NCBI GenBank assembly: GCA_040221055.1
Contig: JAVJVN010000004.1
Coordinates: forward strand, 205,430 to 269,429
Length of the DNA stretch: 64,000 nucleotides
Direction: 5' to 3'
DNA from: Rhodothermales bacterium
GTDB taxonomy: Bacteria; Bacteroidota; Rhodothermia; Rhodothermales; UBA10348
Of this stretch, positions 45,139 to 53,637 are shown in pieces (position 1 is the first letter of the stretch; each line of letters opens with the position of its first letter). Both the position numbers and the translations under genes were made by a program. Under the pieces are notes generated by a model. That model was given only the letters and a program-made list of their open reading frames with translations. It had not been told where the DNA came from and made no database searches.

Positions 45139-46266
45139 TCAGCGCAGCACCAGGGCGGTCGGTGCAGGACCCACCGTCCATCGTTCGCGAATACTTCCGT
45201 CCCGGCCGAGGACATGGACCTGGCCACTCACCGTGTAATCCGGGAACGGACCGCTTCCGGACCGTGCCAGACGTCCCACGTAGAGCGCGTCCTGGTCCGC
45301 ATTGTACGCCACACCCGCTATGCCCGTCACCGCAGGATCATCCTCCGGAACGACGCGCGCGCCGAGGGAACGCGTGGCCAGGTCCACCACCTGGATGGAT
45401 CCGTCCGAAAGCGTGACGAACAGCTCGGAGGTCCGCTCCGACACATGGATGGCCCGCGACCCGTTGGCATTGCCGGCCTGGACATCCAGGTCCAGCACCT
45501 GGACGACCGTGGCGGAACCGGCGCCGGACTCCAGAAAAACCACCGTGCCCGGTGTCTGCGCAAGGACGGCCGAGAAGTCGTCGTTGTACACGGTTTTCCC
45601 GGTGCAGACCACAATGAGCTCCGTCGACGTGGCGCTGCGCCGTCCGAGGTCGCGTGGGCCGTCGCACGGCAGGGCCACATCCGTCACCTGCCGGTCCGTC
45701 AGGCGGATCCGGGACAGCGAGGAGCCTGCGCCCAACGATCCGTTGTTGGCCACGAACAACACGTCACCCACGATGAGCATACCCTCGGGGGCCTCGCCGA
45801 CCGGTATGGCCGGTCCCCTGGCGCCGGTCGCCCGGTCCACGGGGACCACCGTGCCCGGCGCGCCGAACACGAAGTTGGACACCCAGGCGGTATCGGCCGT
45901 GAAGGCCATGTCCCGCGGGGCGGCGAGCCCGGTCCACTGGGCCGTGCGCACCAGCCCGGACGGGGTGTGCGTGAAGACCTCCACGCGTCCCTCGGTGAAG
46001 GTGTTCAGCAGGACATGCACCTGATCCCCCTCCGGGACCAGTCCCTGGACGAAGCCGCCGAGGTCCGCTCCGTGGGCAACCTGGCCGTCATCCAGGGCAA
46101 TGGTCGAAAGGAATCCGTTCTGGTCGGAGAAATTGCCCCCGTTCGCCACGATGAGGTCGCTCGCCGGGACGTCTTCGGGCGCGTTCGACAGCTCGCACCC
46201 GGCCAGCGTGATGATGAGCAACAGGGCCGCAATGGCGGGTTGGGAGCGGAAGGTCGGGATGATCAT
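45139..46266 (-). CDS. BtuG-like surface beta-propeller lipoprotein
   Basis: A 375-residue lipoprotein with lipobox LITLAGCELSN (Cys about 24). The body is YncE/surface-layer-like propeller sequence with repeated units such as LIVANGGNFSDQNGFLSTI, DMAFTADTAWVSNFVFGAPG, LIVGDVLFVANNGSLGAGSS and GVAYNADQDALYVGRLA. In Bacteroides, BtuG is a seven-bladed propeller lipoprotein that sits on BtuB at the cell surface and binds vitamin B12 extremely tightly. This gene directly follows a btuB-type receptor under a cobalamin riboswitch, so a BtuG role is the best inference. A generic YncE-like function is the alternative. Confidence 0.8.
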   Translation of the reverse strand: MIIPTFRSQPAIAALLLIITLAGCELSNAPEDVPASDLIVANGGNFSDQNGFLSTIALDDGQVAHGADLGGFVQGLVPEGDQVHVLLNTFTEGRVEVFTHTPSGLVRTAQWTGLAAPRDMAFTADTAWVSNFVFGAPGTVVPVDRATGARGPAIPVGEAPEGMLIVGDVLFVANNGSLGAGSSLSRIRLTDRQVTDVALPCDGPRDLGRRSATSTELIVVCTGKTVYNDDFSAVLAQTPGTVVFLESGAGSATVVQVLDLDVQAGNANGSRAIHVSERTSELFVTLSDGSIQVVDLATRSLGARVVPEDDPAVTGIAGVAYNADQDALYVGRLARSGSGPFPDYTVSGQVHVLGRDGSIRERWTVGPAPTALVLR

Positions 46267-46361
46267 TTTTGCAGAAGGATGGGTCTTGGAACGAAGGATT
46301 TCGAAAGGGTGTGTGTGGAGGGCTTTTGCGCCCAGGGCGCGGGTTCTCCGGGCAATCACGC

Positions 46362-48248
46362 TCACGGCACCGTGCTGAGGCGAATGCCCCCCTGGACGTG
46401 CCGGGGCGGCAGCGGATACAGGCGCATGCCTTCCAGGTAGGCGTCCAAGGCGTTGTTCACGCGCAACCACGCATCCAGCCGCGCGCCCGGCAGACGCACC
46501 GAATGGCCCAGACGGACATCGAACGAGGTTTGCGGTTCGAGCCAGCGGGACGCGTCGGCGGTCATGTAGCGTCGTCCGGTGTGCCGCGCGACGATGTCCA
46601 CATGCCAGCCGTGGAGCGCAGCCCTCACGGCTCCACCGGCCATTCGGGAAGGCGTATAGCGGAGTTGATGATTGTAGGCGGGGGCACCGGGCCGGGACCG
46701 GTCCACCGCAGACACCATGGTGCCGTGCAGTGTCCATGAGAGGTCCAGGCGACCATCGGATGCCCCACTCAGACGGAACTCCAGACCCCTGGACACCACC
46801 AGGCCCACATTTTCCGGCGTGTACACCCGGACCACGGACGTGCCGGCACCCGCCAGTTTGGGCCGCCACACGATCCGGTCCCGCAGATCGGTCCGGAACG
46901 CCGTCACGGATACGCCTCGGACGTCCAGGCCCAGTTCCGTCGTCCACCCCAGTTCCGGACGCAGGTCCGGATTGCCTCCGGGAAGCCAGTATCGGTCCGT
47001 GAAGGTGGGATGCCGGACGTGATGCCCACCCGCAGCACGTATCCGGACCTGTCCGCGCAGATCCCTCGACACGTTCAGTCCACCTCGCATCCCGAGCGGG
47101 ACACCCGGTGCGGACCGCATCCCCACGAAAGCCTCCAAACGGCTGCGTTCCGTGGTGCGTGCCAGCGCAAGGCCCGACTCGGTCCGCCATTCGGCATGAT
47201 CCGTCGTCCGGGTCGCATCAACACGGGCACGGTCGTGGTCCACGCGCAGCGACGGCGTCACCACCCATCGGACCCGCGCGGACTCCCGCATCCACCGCAC
47301 ATGGGTCTGCAGAAAGCGGGTGGATGCGCGCAGATCGCTGCCGGCCGTACCCGACGGACCATCGGAAGACGGGTCGCGCCATGCCAGGTCGTGCCCGGTC
47401 CAGGCTCCGTCCACCCGGATGCGCAATTTTCCGGAAAGCCGGCCCGTCTCGATCGATCCTTGCGCCCGGCCGAGGGTCGTGGACTGCCAGGCTTCGCCGG
47501 GGGGGCTGTTCACGGGACCGGCCAGGCCCCGTTGCGAGGCGCTCCACCAGGCCAGCAGGTTGGTACGGACCCGACCATCGTATGCATGGTGCGCCATGAG
47601 GCTCTGGGACGACCGCCCGGCACCGTGCCGGGTCCGCGCCACATTATCCAGGGCATAGGGATCCTGGTACGGAAACGCGCCGGGCGTGCTGCCCCCCTGC
47701 CAGGCCAGCATGCCGCGACCGCCGAGCCCCTCGCCGCTGACTTCCACCCCGTACTGCCGCTCCCCCCACTCGCCGGCCACAGCATGCGTGGTCACCCCCG
47801 CGTCCCGGGGGCCCACGTCCAGGTGCAGCCCACCGCCGAGCCCACCATGGCCGTCTCCGAGCCCACCCCTCAGCGCAATGCTCCGCAGGCCGGCCACGGG
47901 AATGAGGGACAGGTCCACTTGCCCGGTCTGGGGATGCGTGAGCGGAATGCCTTCCAACAGCACCGTCGTATGGCCCGCCGACAGGCCCCGCAGGGACAGG
48001 TGGGCCGAACCCGTGGCGCCATACTGTCGCAGGTCCACGCCCCCCATGCCGGACAGCACGCCGGCCAGATCACGGGCGGCATCCATCGAGCCCGGAGGCG
48101 GCCTGAATGCCGGCCCGGATTGCCGCTCGGCCTCCACCGTCACCTCATCCAAAACGACCGTACGGACCGAATCCACCTGCTGGCCGCGGGCGTCGTGCAC
48201 GAGCACAACGACCAGCACGACGACCGACCACAAAAAACGCGAAACCAT
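46362..48248 (-). CDS. btuB: BtuB-like TonB-dependent vitamin B12 receptor
   Basis: A 628-residue outer-membrane receptor. It has a signal peptide (about 1-23, ending DARGQQ), a TonB-box-like VVLDEVTVEAERQ, and a plug domain with MGGVDLRQYGATGSAHLSLR and GHTTVLLEGIPLTHPQTGQV. The 22-strand-type barrel contains repeated aromatic/charged strands such as HPTFTDRYWLPGGNPDLRPE, typical of BtuB/FepA receptors. It lacks the carboxypeptidase-like N-terminal domain of the receptors at 36.7-42.3 kb. Function is assigned mainly from the cobalamin riboswitch directly upstream and the BtuG-like gene downstream. The ATG at 48248 directly follows the U-tract of a terminator hairpin. Confidence 0.88.
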   Translation of the reverse strand: MVSRFLWSVVVLVVVLVHDARGQQVDSVRTVVLDEVTVEAERQSGPAFRPPPGSMDAARDLAGVLSGMGGVDLRQYGATGSAHLSLRGLSAGHTTVLLEGIPLTHPQTGQVDLSLIPVAGLRSIALRGGLGDGHGGLGGGLHLDVGPRDAGVTTHAVAGEWGERQYGVEVSGEGLGGRGMLAWQGGSTPGAFPYQDPYALDNVARTRHGAGRSSQSLMAHHAYDGRVRTNLLAWWSASQRGLAGPVNSPPGEAWQSTTLGRAQGSIETGRLSGKLRIRVDGAWTGHDLAWRDPSSDGPSGTAGSDLRASTRFLQTHVRWMRESARVRWVVTPSLRVDHDRARVDATRTTDHAEWRTESGLALARTTERSRLEAFVGMRSAPGVPLGMRGGLNVSRDLRGQVRIRAAGGHHVRHPTFTDRYWLPGGNPDLRPELGWTTELGLDVRGVSVTAFRTDLRDRIVWRPKLAGAGTSVVRVYTPENVGLVVSRGLEFRLSGASDGRLDLSWTLHGTMVSAVDRSRPGAPAYNHQLRYTPSRMAGGAVRAALHGWHVDIVARHTGRRYMTADASRWLEPQTSFDVRLGHSVRLPGARLDAWLRVNNALDAYLEGMRLYPLPPRHVQGGIRLSTVP

Positions 48249-48249
48249 G

Positions 48250-48280
48250 AAAAAAGCCTGTCCCTCAATGAGGTACAGGC
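48250..48280 (-). terminator. Intrinsic terminator of the cobalamin riboswitch expression platform
   Basis: On the minus strand a hairpin spanning 48280-48256 (GCCTGT...ACAGGC outer stem, CCTC/GAGG-type inner pairing) is followed at once by six U (48255-48250) and then, one base later, the btuB ATG. It lies about 80 nt after the B12 box. This is the layout of a transcription-attenuating riboswitch. Confidence 0.8.
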
Positions 48281-48360
48281 CGACGACGACACGGGCACCT
48301 GTTCCGCAGGTGACCCCATGTCATGGTATGCCCATACCCCTTGTCCCGGAGGTGAATGGC

Positions 48361-48620
48361 ATATGCAGACAGGTCGGTCTCCTGGCTTGCGACGGTCCCG
48401 GGGGGCCACGGAAATCCGGGACCGGGAGGGGCGGAACACTCGCCGACGACCTCTTCCCGTCTCCGCGTGGAAACAGTGAGGGCCGGGTCATTGCGCGCCG
48501 CCGCGCGTCGCCTACAGTTGCGGGTACAGCTCCGGAATGGACGAAAACGACACTCGGGTCGGATCCATCGGCACCGGATTCCCATGGGGGGTAGTGAATA
48601 CCTCCCACCTGTCGGACGTA
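48361..48620 (-). ncRNA. Cobalamin (AdoCbl-type) riboswitch
   Basis: In the 463-nt gap between btuB and the tolC-like gene, the minus strand carries the conserved cobalamin aptamer elements in order: GGTGGGAGG near the 5' end, GGGAATCCGGTG, then GGAGCTGTACCCGCAACTGT, and near the 3' end the B12 box GCCAGGAGACCGACCTG. The 3' boundary is placed at the B12 box. Downstream, at 48281-48360, lie a second small hairpin (CACCTG/CAGGTG) and then the terminator before btuB. Binding of cobalamin is expected to shut off the btuB operon. The remaining 91 nt (48621-48711) should hold the divergent promoters, but no clear boxes are seen. Confidence 0.92.
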
Positions 48621-48711
48621 TGCGAAAGAGCACAGGCAATGTACCCTCTCCGGGGGCACCGGGTCAACCCGCCGTGTGAACCGAACAGGAGCCGTGCGCG
48701 TTCGGTGCCTC

Positions 48712-50136
48712 ATGAAACACCTTGCCTCCCTGCTGTTGCTCGTGGCACTGGCCCGACCGGGCGCCGCACAACTGAATAGCCCACAGTCGAACACGCGACA
48801 GCCGGACACCCTGGTGGTCTCCATGCAGGAGGCCATCCGGGCCGCCCTCGACGTATCGCCCGAAGTGGGCCGCGAACAGGCGCAGGTCGACTACGCCCGC
48901 GCCCGCCTGGGGCTCGCCCGCAGCAGTCGCTTCCTGACGGAATTCACCGCGACGTCGGCGCACGCCGCCTCACCGGCCATCGACAACCCGAACGGAACGC
49001 CGACGGACCGTCTGTACCTGGACCCGGACGTCCGGAACGACTGGGACGACCTGTCCATGTTCAACCGGCTGGAGATCGAAGCCATCCAACCGCTCTGGAC
49101 CTGGGGTGAACTCGGCGGCAACATCCGGGCGGCGCGGGCCGGCGTAGGCGTGGAAGAGGCCGCCCGCGACGTGAAAACCCTGGACGTGGCCGTGCGGACG
49201 GCCGAGCTGTACTGGGCGCTCCTCCTGACCGAGGAACTGCACCGTCTCACCGGGGAAGCCGGCGACATCGTACGCAAGGCGAAGGATGAAATCAGTCGGC
49301 TGTTGGAGGAAGGAGCGGAGGACGTGGACTACGCCGATCTGTACCAGGTCCAGATCACCGAGCAGGAATTCTTCCAGCGTTCCGTGGAAGTCGATGAGCG
49401 CCGCCGGACGGCCCGCGCCGCATTGCGCCGGCAGCTGTTCCTGCCCGACGACCAGACGGTGGCCGTCACCGATATCACCCTCGAGCCGCTTCCGTTCACC
49501 CTGGAGGCCCTGGAAACCTATCAGGCAAGGGCACTCGGCGAGCGGCCCGAACTGCGGCAAGCCGCCGCCGGCCTGGAAGCCCGGGAGGCCCTCGTGGAGG
49601 TCGCCCGCAGCGCCTTTTTCCCGAAACTCTTCCTCGGCGTGAACGCGCGTTATTCCTGGGCGCCGGACCGGCACCGCCAGCGCAATCCTTATGTCGGGGA
49701 CCCCTTCCTGTCCCGCAATCTGCAGGCGGGACTCGGCATGCGCTTGAACCTGAACCTGGCCCAGACGCGCTCCCGCGTCCGGCAGGCCCGTGCCGAAGTG
49801 GATGATGTCCAATACCAGGCCGACGCCGCGCGCCAGCTCATCCTGTTCGAAGTGGAGGAAGCGTACAGGAATGTGGTCATTGCCCGCGCGGCGGTGGACG
49901 CCCGCGAGGCGGCCGTGCTCGTGAGCCGGGAGTGGTTGCTGGACGAGCAGATCAACTTCGACCTCGACGTCGGCGACACGGAAAACCTCGTCAAGGCCGT
50001 CCGGGACAACCTGAGCCTGCGCGTCCAGCGGCATGAGGCCGTTTTCAACTACAACCGCGCCGTCATCCGGCTGCTGGCCAAGACCGGCCGCCTGGCCGAC
50101 CTGGCGGCAAGTGGCACGCTTGTTGATACTCCCTGA
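48712..50136 (+). CDS. TolC-family outer-membrane efflux protein
   Basis: A 474-residue outer-membrane factor with a signal peptide (about 1-20, ending PGAAQLN) and two long helical repeats typical of OEP/TolC. They include SMQEAIRAALDVSPEVGREQ and ARLGLARSSRFL in the first half, and LGERPELRQAAAGLEAREAL and RLNLNLAQTRSRVRQARAEV in the second. It probably forms the outer-membrane channel of a tripartite exporter, but no RND, MFS or ABC pump is adjacent. ATG 48712 (MKHLASLLLL) is preferred to an ATG 12 codons upstream because it starts the signal peptide. A 17-nt gap separates it from the MlaC-like gene, suggesting a shared role in envelope lipid or substrate export. Confidence 0.87.
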   Translation: MKHLASLLLLVALARPGAAQLNSPQSNTRQPDTLVVSMQEAIRAALDVSPEVGREQAQVDYARARLGLARSSRFLTEFTATSAHAASPAIDNPNGTPTDRLYLDPDVRNDWDDLSMFNRLEIEAIQPLWTWGELGGNIRAARAGVGVEEAARDVKTLDVAVRTAELYWALLLTEELHRLTGEAGDIVRKAKDEISRLLEEGAEDVDYADLYQVQITEQEFFQRSVEVDERRRTARAALRRQLFLPDDQTVAVTDITLEPLPFTLEALETYQARALGERPELRQAAAGLEAREALVEVARSAFFPKLFLGVNARYSWAPDRHRQRNPYVGDPFLSRNLQAGLGMRLNLNLAQTRSRVRQARAEVDDVQYQADAARQLILFEVEEAYRNVVIARAAVDAREAAVLVSREWLLDEQINFDLDVGDTENLVKAVRDNLSLRVQRHEAVFNYNRAVIRLLAKTGRLADLAASGTLVDTP

Positions 50137-50153
50137 GGAAAACAGAACCCATC

Positions 50154-50774
50154 GTGAATACCATGTTCTTGCGGACCGCATCTTTCCTCTTCCTGCTTTC
50201 GGTAACCCTGTCCGTCGCGCCAGCCCTGCCGGTGTTCGGCCAGGCCACCTCCGCGGACATCCGTGCCCTGCTGCAGGAACGCGATCGGAGCATCAAACAG
50301 CTGCTCGGCAAGGAAGGGGACATCACGGATGCCCAGCGGGACGAACTCCGTCTGGCCGTAAACGACTTCATCGACTTCCGTGAGATGGGCATGGTGGCCC
50401 TGGGCCCCCATTGGGACGAGCTCTCGACGGACCAGCAGGATACGTTCGTGCAGGTCTTCGGTGATATCGTGCGCCACCAGTCGCTGGCCAACCTGGATGT
50501 GTACCGGTCCAGCGTCACCTACGACGAAATCACCGTCGATGGCGACCGCGCCACCGTCCTCACGACCACCACCCACAAGGACATTCCGATGGTGGTGGCC
50601 TACGAACTCATCCGCAAGGGAGACGCCTGGTTCGCCTGGGACATCATCCTGGACGAGGTTTCGACCGTGGGCGGATACAGCCGCAGTTTCCAGACCGTCA
50701 TCCGGAAGCGGGGCTTCGACTCGCTCATGACAAGCCTGAACAAGCGACTGGACAGCATCCGTACAGAATCCTGA
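50154..50774 (+). CDS. MlaC/Ttg2D-family periplasmic lipid-binding protein
   Basis: A 206-residue exported protein with a signal peptide (ending LPVFGQAT). The family layout is visible: ADIRALLQERDRSIKQLL, DFIDFREMGMVALGPHWDEL, then DTFVQVFGDIVRHQSLANLD and IRKGDAWFAWDIILDEVSTV (which includes the W.....D.I.D..S pattern), with a helical C-terminus. MlaC-type proteins shuttle phospholipids between the membranes. Here it stands with a TolC-family protein and without the Mla ABC subunits. The start is GTG 50154 or ATG 50163; both keep the signal peptide. Confidence 0.85.
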   Translation: MNTMFLRTASFLFLLSVTLSVAPALPVFGQATSADIRALLQERDRSIKQLLGKEGDITDAQRDELRLAVNDFIDFREMGMVALGPHWDELSTDQQDTFVQVFGDIVRHQSLANLDVYRSSVTYDEITVDGDRATVLTTTTHKDIPMVVAYELIRKGDAWFAWDIILDEVSTVGGYSRSFQTVIRKRGFDSLMTSLNKRLDSIRTES

Positions 50775-50848
50775 ACAGGCGGCCTGAACATTTATCCTGA
50801 ATCCGCGTTCGCCGACCGTTACCGAACGGTGCCTGATCGGCTCAATAC

Positions 50849-51841
50849 GTGGAAGGATATGTAATGCATACGTACGGACCGGAGAAGTATCTCCGGCACG
50901 CGGTGGCCTCCGTACAGTCCATCCGGCGTCACGACAGGCGTCGTCCCGTCGCCCTGTATTGCAGCGAAGCGCAACAGGCCCGGCTCAAGGAAACCGGCCT
51001 CGATGCCCTGTTCGAGGTCCTCGAAGTCCTGCCGGAAGCGCATCGGTCCATCGTGGGCTTCAAGCATCATCTGGAGAAGTTCAAGCCCTTCGAGCGCTCA
51101 CTGTTCGTGGATGTGGACATGATCTGGTGTCGCAATCCCGACCCGCTCTGGCAACAACTCGCTGCATTTCCGTTCACGGCCACCGGTATTGAGCGCTCCG
51201 ATGTCTTCTTCGGCGGCCCGAAAGGCCTCGGATTCCTCGTGGACTGGATGTTCGACCGGCGACGCAAAACCATGCGTCACTTCGGGTTGAGCTACCTGCC
51301 ACGCATCCAGGCAGGCATGATCTATGCGCAGGATGACGACGTCACCGCGCGGATGTGCGAGCGGTCGCGGGAATTCCTGTCCAGGCGCCGCGAAACCCAT
51401 TTCCGCTCCCGGCTGGATGAGGGCCGGAGCGAGGAAAGCTGCGAGTGGAGCATGGCCATGGCGGCCAGTTCGCTCGACCTGCCGGTATTCCCGTGGTTCC
51501 AGGGCCAGAACAGCCCGCAGCTCGACTACGTGGACGGCTTCGTGGAGCACGACCCGTCGTTCCGTCGGGTGCGCGTCCGCTATTACAACGATGCGTTCGT
51601 CCGCAACCTGCGGGGCATCCCCTCCAGGAGGATCAGGGATACGCTCATCGGCCTGGCCGCCCGACTCCCCGGCAAGGGCGACTGGATGTGGGCCACCCCG
51701 TATGTGCTTCATTTCGGATGGATGCACCACAAGCAACCCTATTACCTTCTGGCCGATGCCGTTTGGGATGCGTTGCTCGAGGGGGATTCGTCGGACGGCA
51801 GTCGATCGGTGCACCCTCCCATCGCCGAAATCGCATCATAA
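50849..51841 (+). CDS. GT-A-fold glycosyltransferase-like protein
   Basis: A 330-residue protein with a nucleotide-diphospho-sugar transferase start (YVMHTYGPEKYLRHAVASVQ), the metal-binding DVD in RSLFVDVDMIWCRNPDP, and later LPRIQAGMIYAQDDD and LHFGWMHHKQPYY. This resembles GT8-like or capsular-type transferases; donor and acceptor are unknown. The GTG start at 50849 keeps the complete first beta strand. ATG 50864 has a better Shine-Dalgarno-like GGAAGGA but would cut that strand short. It has no membrane helix. The last 6 nt overlap the convergent gene. Confidence 0.7.
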   Translation: MEGYVMHTYGPEKYLRHAVASVQSIRRHDRRRPVALYCSEAQQARLKETGLDALFEVLEVLPEAHRSIVGFKHHLEKFKPFERSLFVDVDMIWCRNPDPLWQQLAAFPFTATGIERSDVFFGGPKGLGFLVDWMFDRRRKTMRHFGLSYLPRIQAGMIYAQDDDVTARMCERSREFLSRRRETHFRSRLDEGRSEESCEWSMAMAASSLDLPVFPWFQGQNSPQLDYVDGFVEHDPSFRRVRVRYYNDAFVRNLRGIPSRRIRDTLIGLAARLPGKGDWMWATPYVLHFGWMHHKQPYYLLADAVWDALLEGDSSDGSRSVHPPIAEIAS

Positions 51842-53446
51842 AAGATGCCACAGCATGCCGACTTCGTCGGGATGCGCCGCGGCCCAGACGATCATACCCA
51901 CCACCAGCAGGGTGCCCGGATTCAACACCCAGAGGGTCGCCGCCGTGACCGGCCGGATCCGGGTGACGCGGGAAACGTCGATGGAGGTCCGGATGGAGGC
52001 CCACAGGGCACACAGGACCCATGCTCCCCCCAGCAACAGGCGTCCGGTCACATACGGTCCCGTCAACAGCCCCATGGCAATCGGGAGCAGGGCGATCATC
52101 TGCCAACGGGGCCATACGGCCAGCATGAGTGCCTGACTCGGCAACAACGGGTTTCTTCGTCCCGTGGCCAGGACCTGGATGCCCATCCAGACGGAGATGA
52201 ATACCAGGGCTCCACACCCCAGCAGGATGGTCAACACGACGGGGGCGCCCAGCAGGATGGTGAGCGTTGGAGCCCAGGCTTCCGGCAGCAGTCCGTGCAC
52301 GTACCAGCCCACCGGCGTATCGTACACCCCGGACAGGAAGACCGCCCCGATGAGGCCGATGGACAGGCCGACGAGGGTGATGAGCGCGGTACTGGTCAGC
52401 GGCAGCACCTCCCGCGCTTCGCGCACGGCGTTCCGGTAGAAGCCATGCGCCATGAAGTACCGGGGCAGCATACTCCGGAAGCGTGGATTCCCGGCATACA
52501 GCACGGCCAGGAACGCCAGCAGGAACCAGCCCAGGAGAATCGGCCACGACGACGGACGCTGCGGCGGTTGGGCAGGCAGGGCAAAGGTCTGCTGCAGATC
52601 GCGGGATATCCCGCGGACCACCTGGAGGGCAGGGCGGGGATTCCCCGATGCGGTGTACAGGCCGTACCGTTTGCCCCAGGCATCGGACCCGTCCCGCCAT
52701 CGGTGGATGAAGAAGGCTTCTCCGGCCAGATCGTGCAGGGCTTCTTCCATGAACCGGGCCTGGTACAGGGGAGCGCCCGGAATATTCCGGCCGTCGGGCA
52801 CGCCAGCCCTGACCGCCGGTCCCATAGCGCCGATACCGACGGTCGTCCCGTCGTGGGCCAGCCGGTATCTGTTCAGCCACACCCGGGTACCGGTTCGTCC
52901 GCGAATGTCCAGCAGGACCCGGTCCACCACCGCTCCGCACGCGTCTCCTTCCACGAATGGCGTGACGTAATAGGTCCGGTATCCAGCCGCGCGGGCCTGC
53001 GACGACAGGCGTTCGAGGAGCCGGCATACCCGGTCATCCGTGGTATCCAGCCAATCGCCCAGTCCCAACCAGCGCAAACGAGGACCGGATGCGACGACAG
53101 CCGTGGACCGCTCGGCGCGTTGCAATGAGTCGAGCACGGCCGACAGCCCTGCAAGGGAGTCCGCGAGCGCCGTGCGGGACAGACCCTGCATGGGCAGATC
53201 GCGCCAGAGCTCCATGCCGAGCGAATCGGCCATGCGCGCCAACCGGGGCCCGGGCAGCCCCGTCGTACGCACCCGCGCCACGCCCACGGCCTGCATTTCC
53301 AACAGGTCGGCCGCCGCGGCCTCGAACGCCGCGGGCGGGTCCCATACCACACCCGTGCCGATGGTCTGGGCCTGCAGGGGCCGCCATGGGCTGGCCGCGG
53401 CCACGATGGCCATCAGGACGGCTATGAGGAACGTACGCAGGGACAT
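51836..53446 (-). CDS. Membrane protein with periplasmic glycosidase-like domain and YIP1-like C-terminus
   Basis: A 536-residue protein. A signal peptide (to about 26, ending RPLQAQT) leads into a 240-residue exported domain that looks like a degenerate glycoside-hydrolase TIM barrel (GVARVRTTGLPGPRLARMAD, WLGLGDWLDTTDDRVCRLLE, FFIHRWRDGSDAWGKRYGLY, RPALQVVRGI). Then come one helix (about 300-318) and, after a soluble linker, five or six further helices (about 345-530) in a YIP1-like arrangement. The catalytic acid pair cannot be identified with confidence. It is divergent from the ftsZ terminator and monocistronic. The function is unknown. Confidence 0.65.
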   Translation of the reverse strand: MSLRTFLIAVLMAIVAAASPWRPLQAQTIGTGVVWDPPAAFEAAAADLLEMQAVGVARVRTTGLPGPRLARMADSLGMELWRDLPMQGLSRTALADSLAGLSAVLDSLQRAERSTAVVASGPRLRWLGLGDWLDTTDDRVCRLLERLSSQARAAGYRTYYVTPFVEGDACGAVVDRVLLDIRGRTGTRVWLNRYRLAHDGTTVGIGAMGPAVRAGVPDGRNIPGAPLYQARFMEEALHDLAGEAFFIHRWRDGSDAWGKRYGLYTASGNPRPALQVVRGISRDLQQTFALPAQPPQRPSSWPILLGWFLLAFLAVLYAGNPRFRSMLPRYFMAHGFYRNAVREAREVLPLTSTALITLVGLSIGLIGAVFLSGVYDTPVGWYVHGLLPEAWAPTLTILLGAPVVLTILLGCGALVFISVWMGIQVLATGRRNPLLPSQALMLAVWPRWQMIALLPIAMGLLTGPYVTGRLLLGGAWVLCALWASIRTSIDVSRVTRIRPVTAATLWVLNPGTLLVVGMIVWAAAHPDEVGMLWHLL

Positions 53447-53486
53447 GCGGGGCGGGGTTCTCCGGATGAATGCCCAAGATAGGGCG

Positions 53487-53528
53487 AAAAAATGCGGAGC
53501 CGCGCCCCCGGAAGGGGCGCGGCTCCGC
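53487..53528 (-). terminator. Strong intrinsic terminator of the mur-fts cluster
   Basis: A perfect 15-bp GC-rich stem (53494-53508 with 53514-53528) with a 5-nt loop is followed on the minus strand by A and then six U (53492-53487). It lies about 110 nt after the ftsZ stop and just before the next minus-strand gene, so it ends the long division-gene transcript. The rest of the 191-nt gap (53447-53637) shows no gene. Confidence 0.9.
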
Positions 53529-53637
53529 CTACCGAACCACTACAGCCGGAAATGCATACAGCCAATGCATTGTCGGCCATGGCCAGCCGTGCTCACGGGC
53601 TGGCCGGTTCGTTCTTGGAGTCCGGCAAATGAGGAGC

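Noticed and set aside
46310..46345. GCGCCC/GGGCGC hairpin between btuB and the BtuG-like gene
   Set aside because: On the transcribed strand it is followed by A residues, not U, and has almost no loop, so it is not an intrinsic terminator.
44884..46440. 518-codon plus-strand frame opposite the B12 operon
   Set aside because: It runs antisense through three supported genes and reads as low-complexity Arg/Gly/His sequence.
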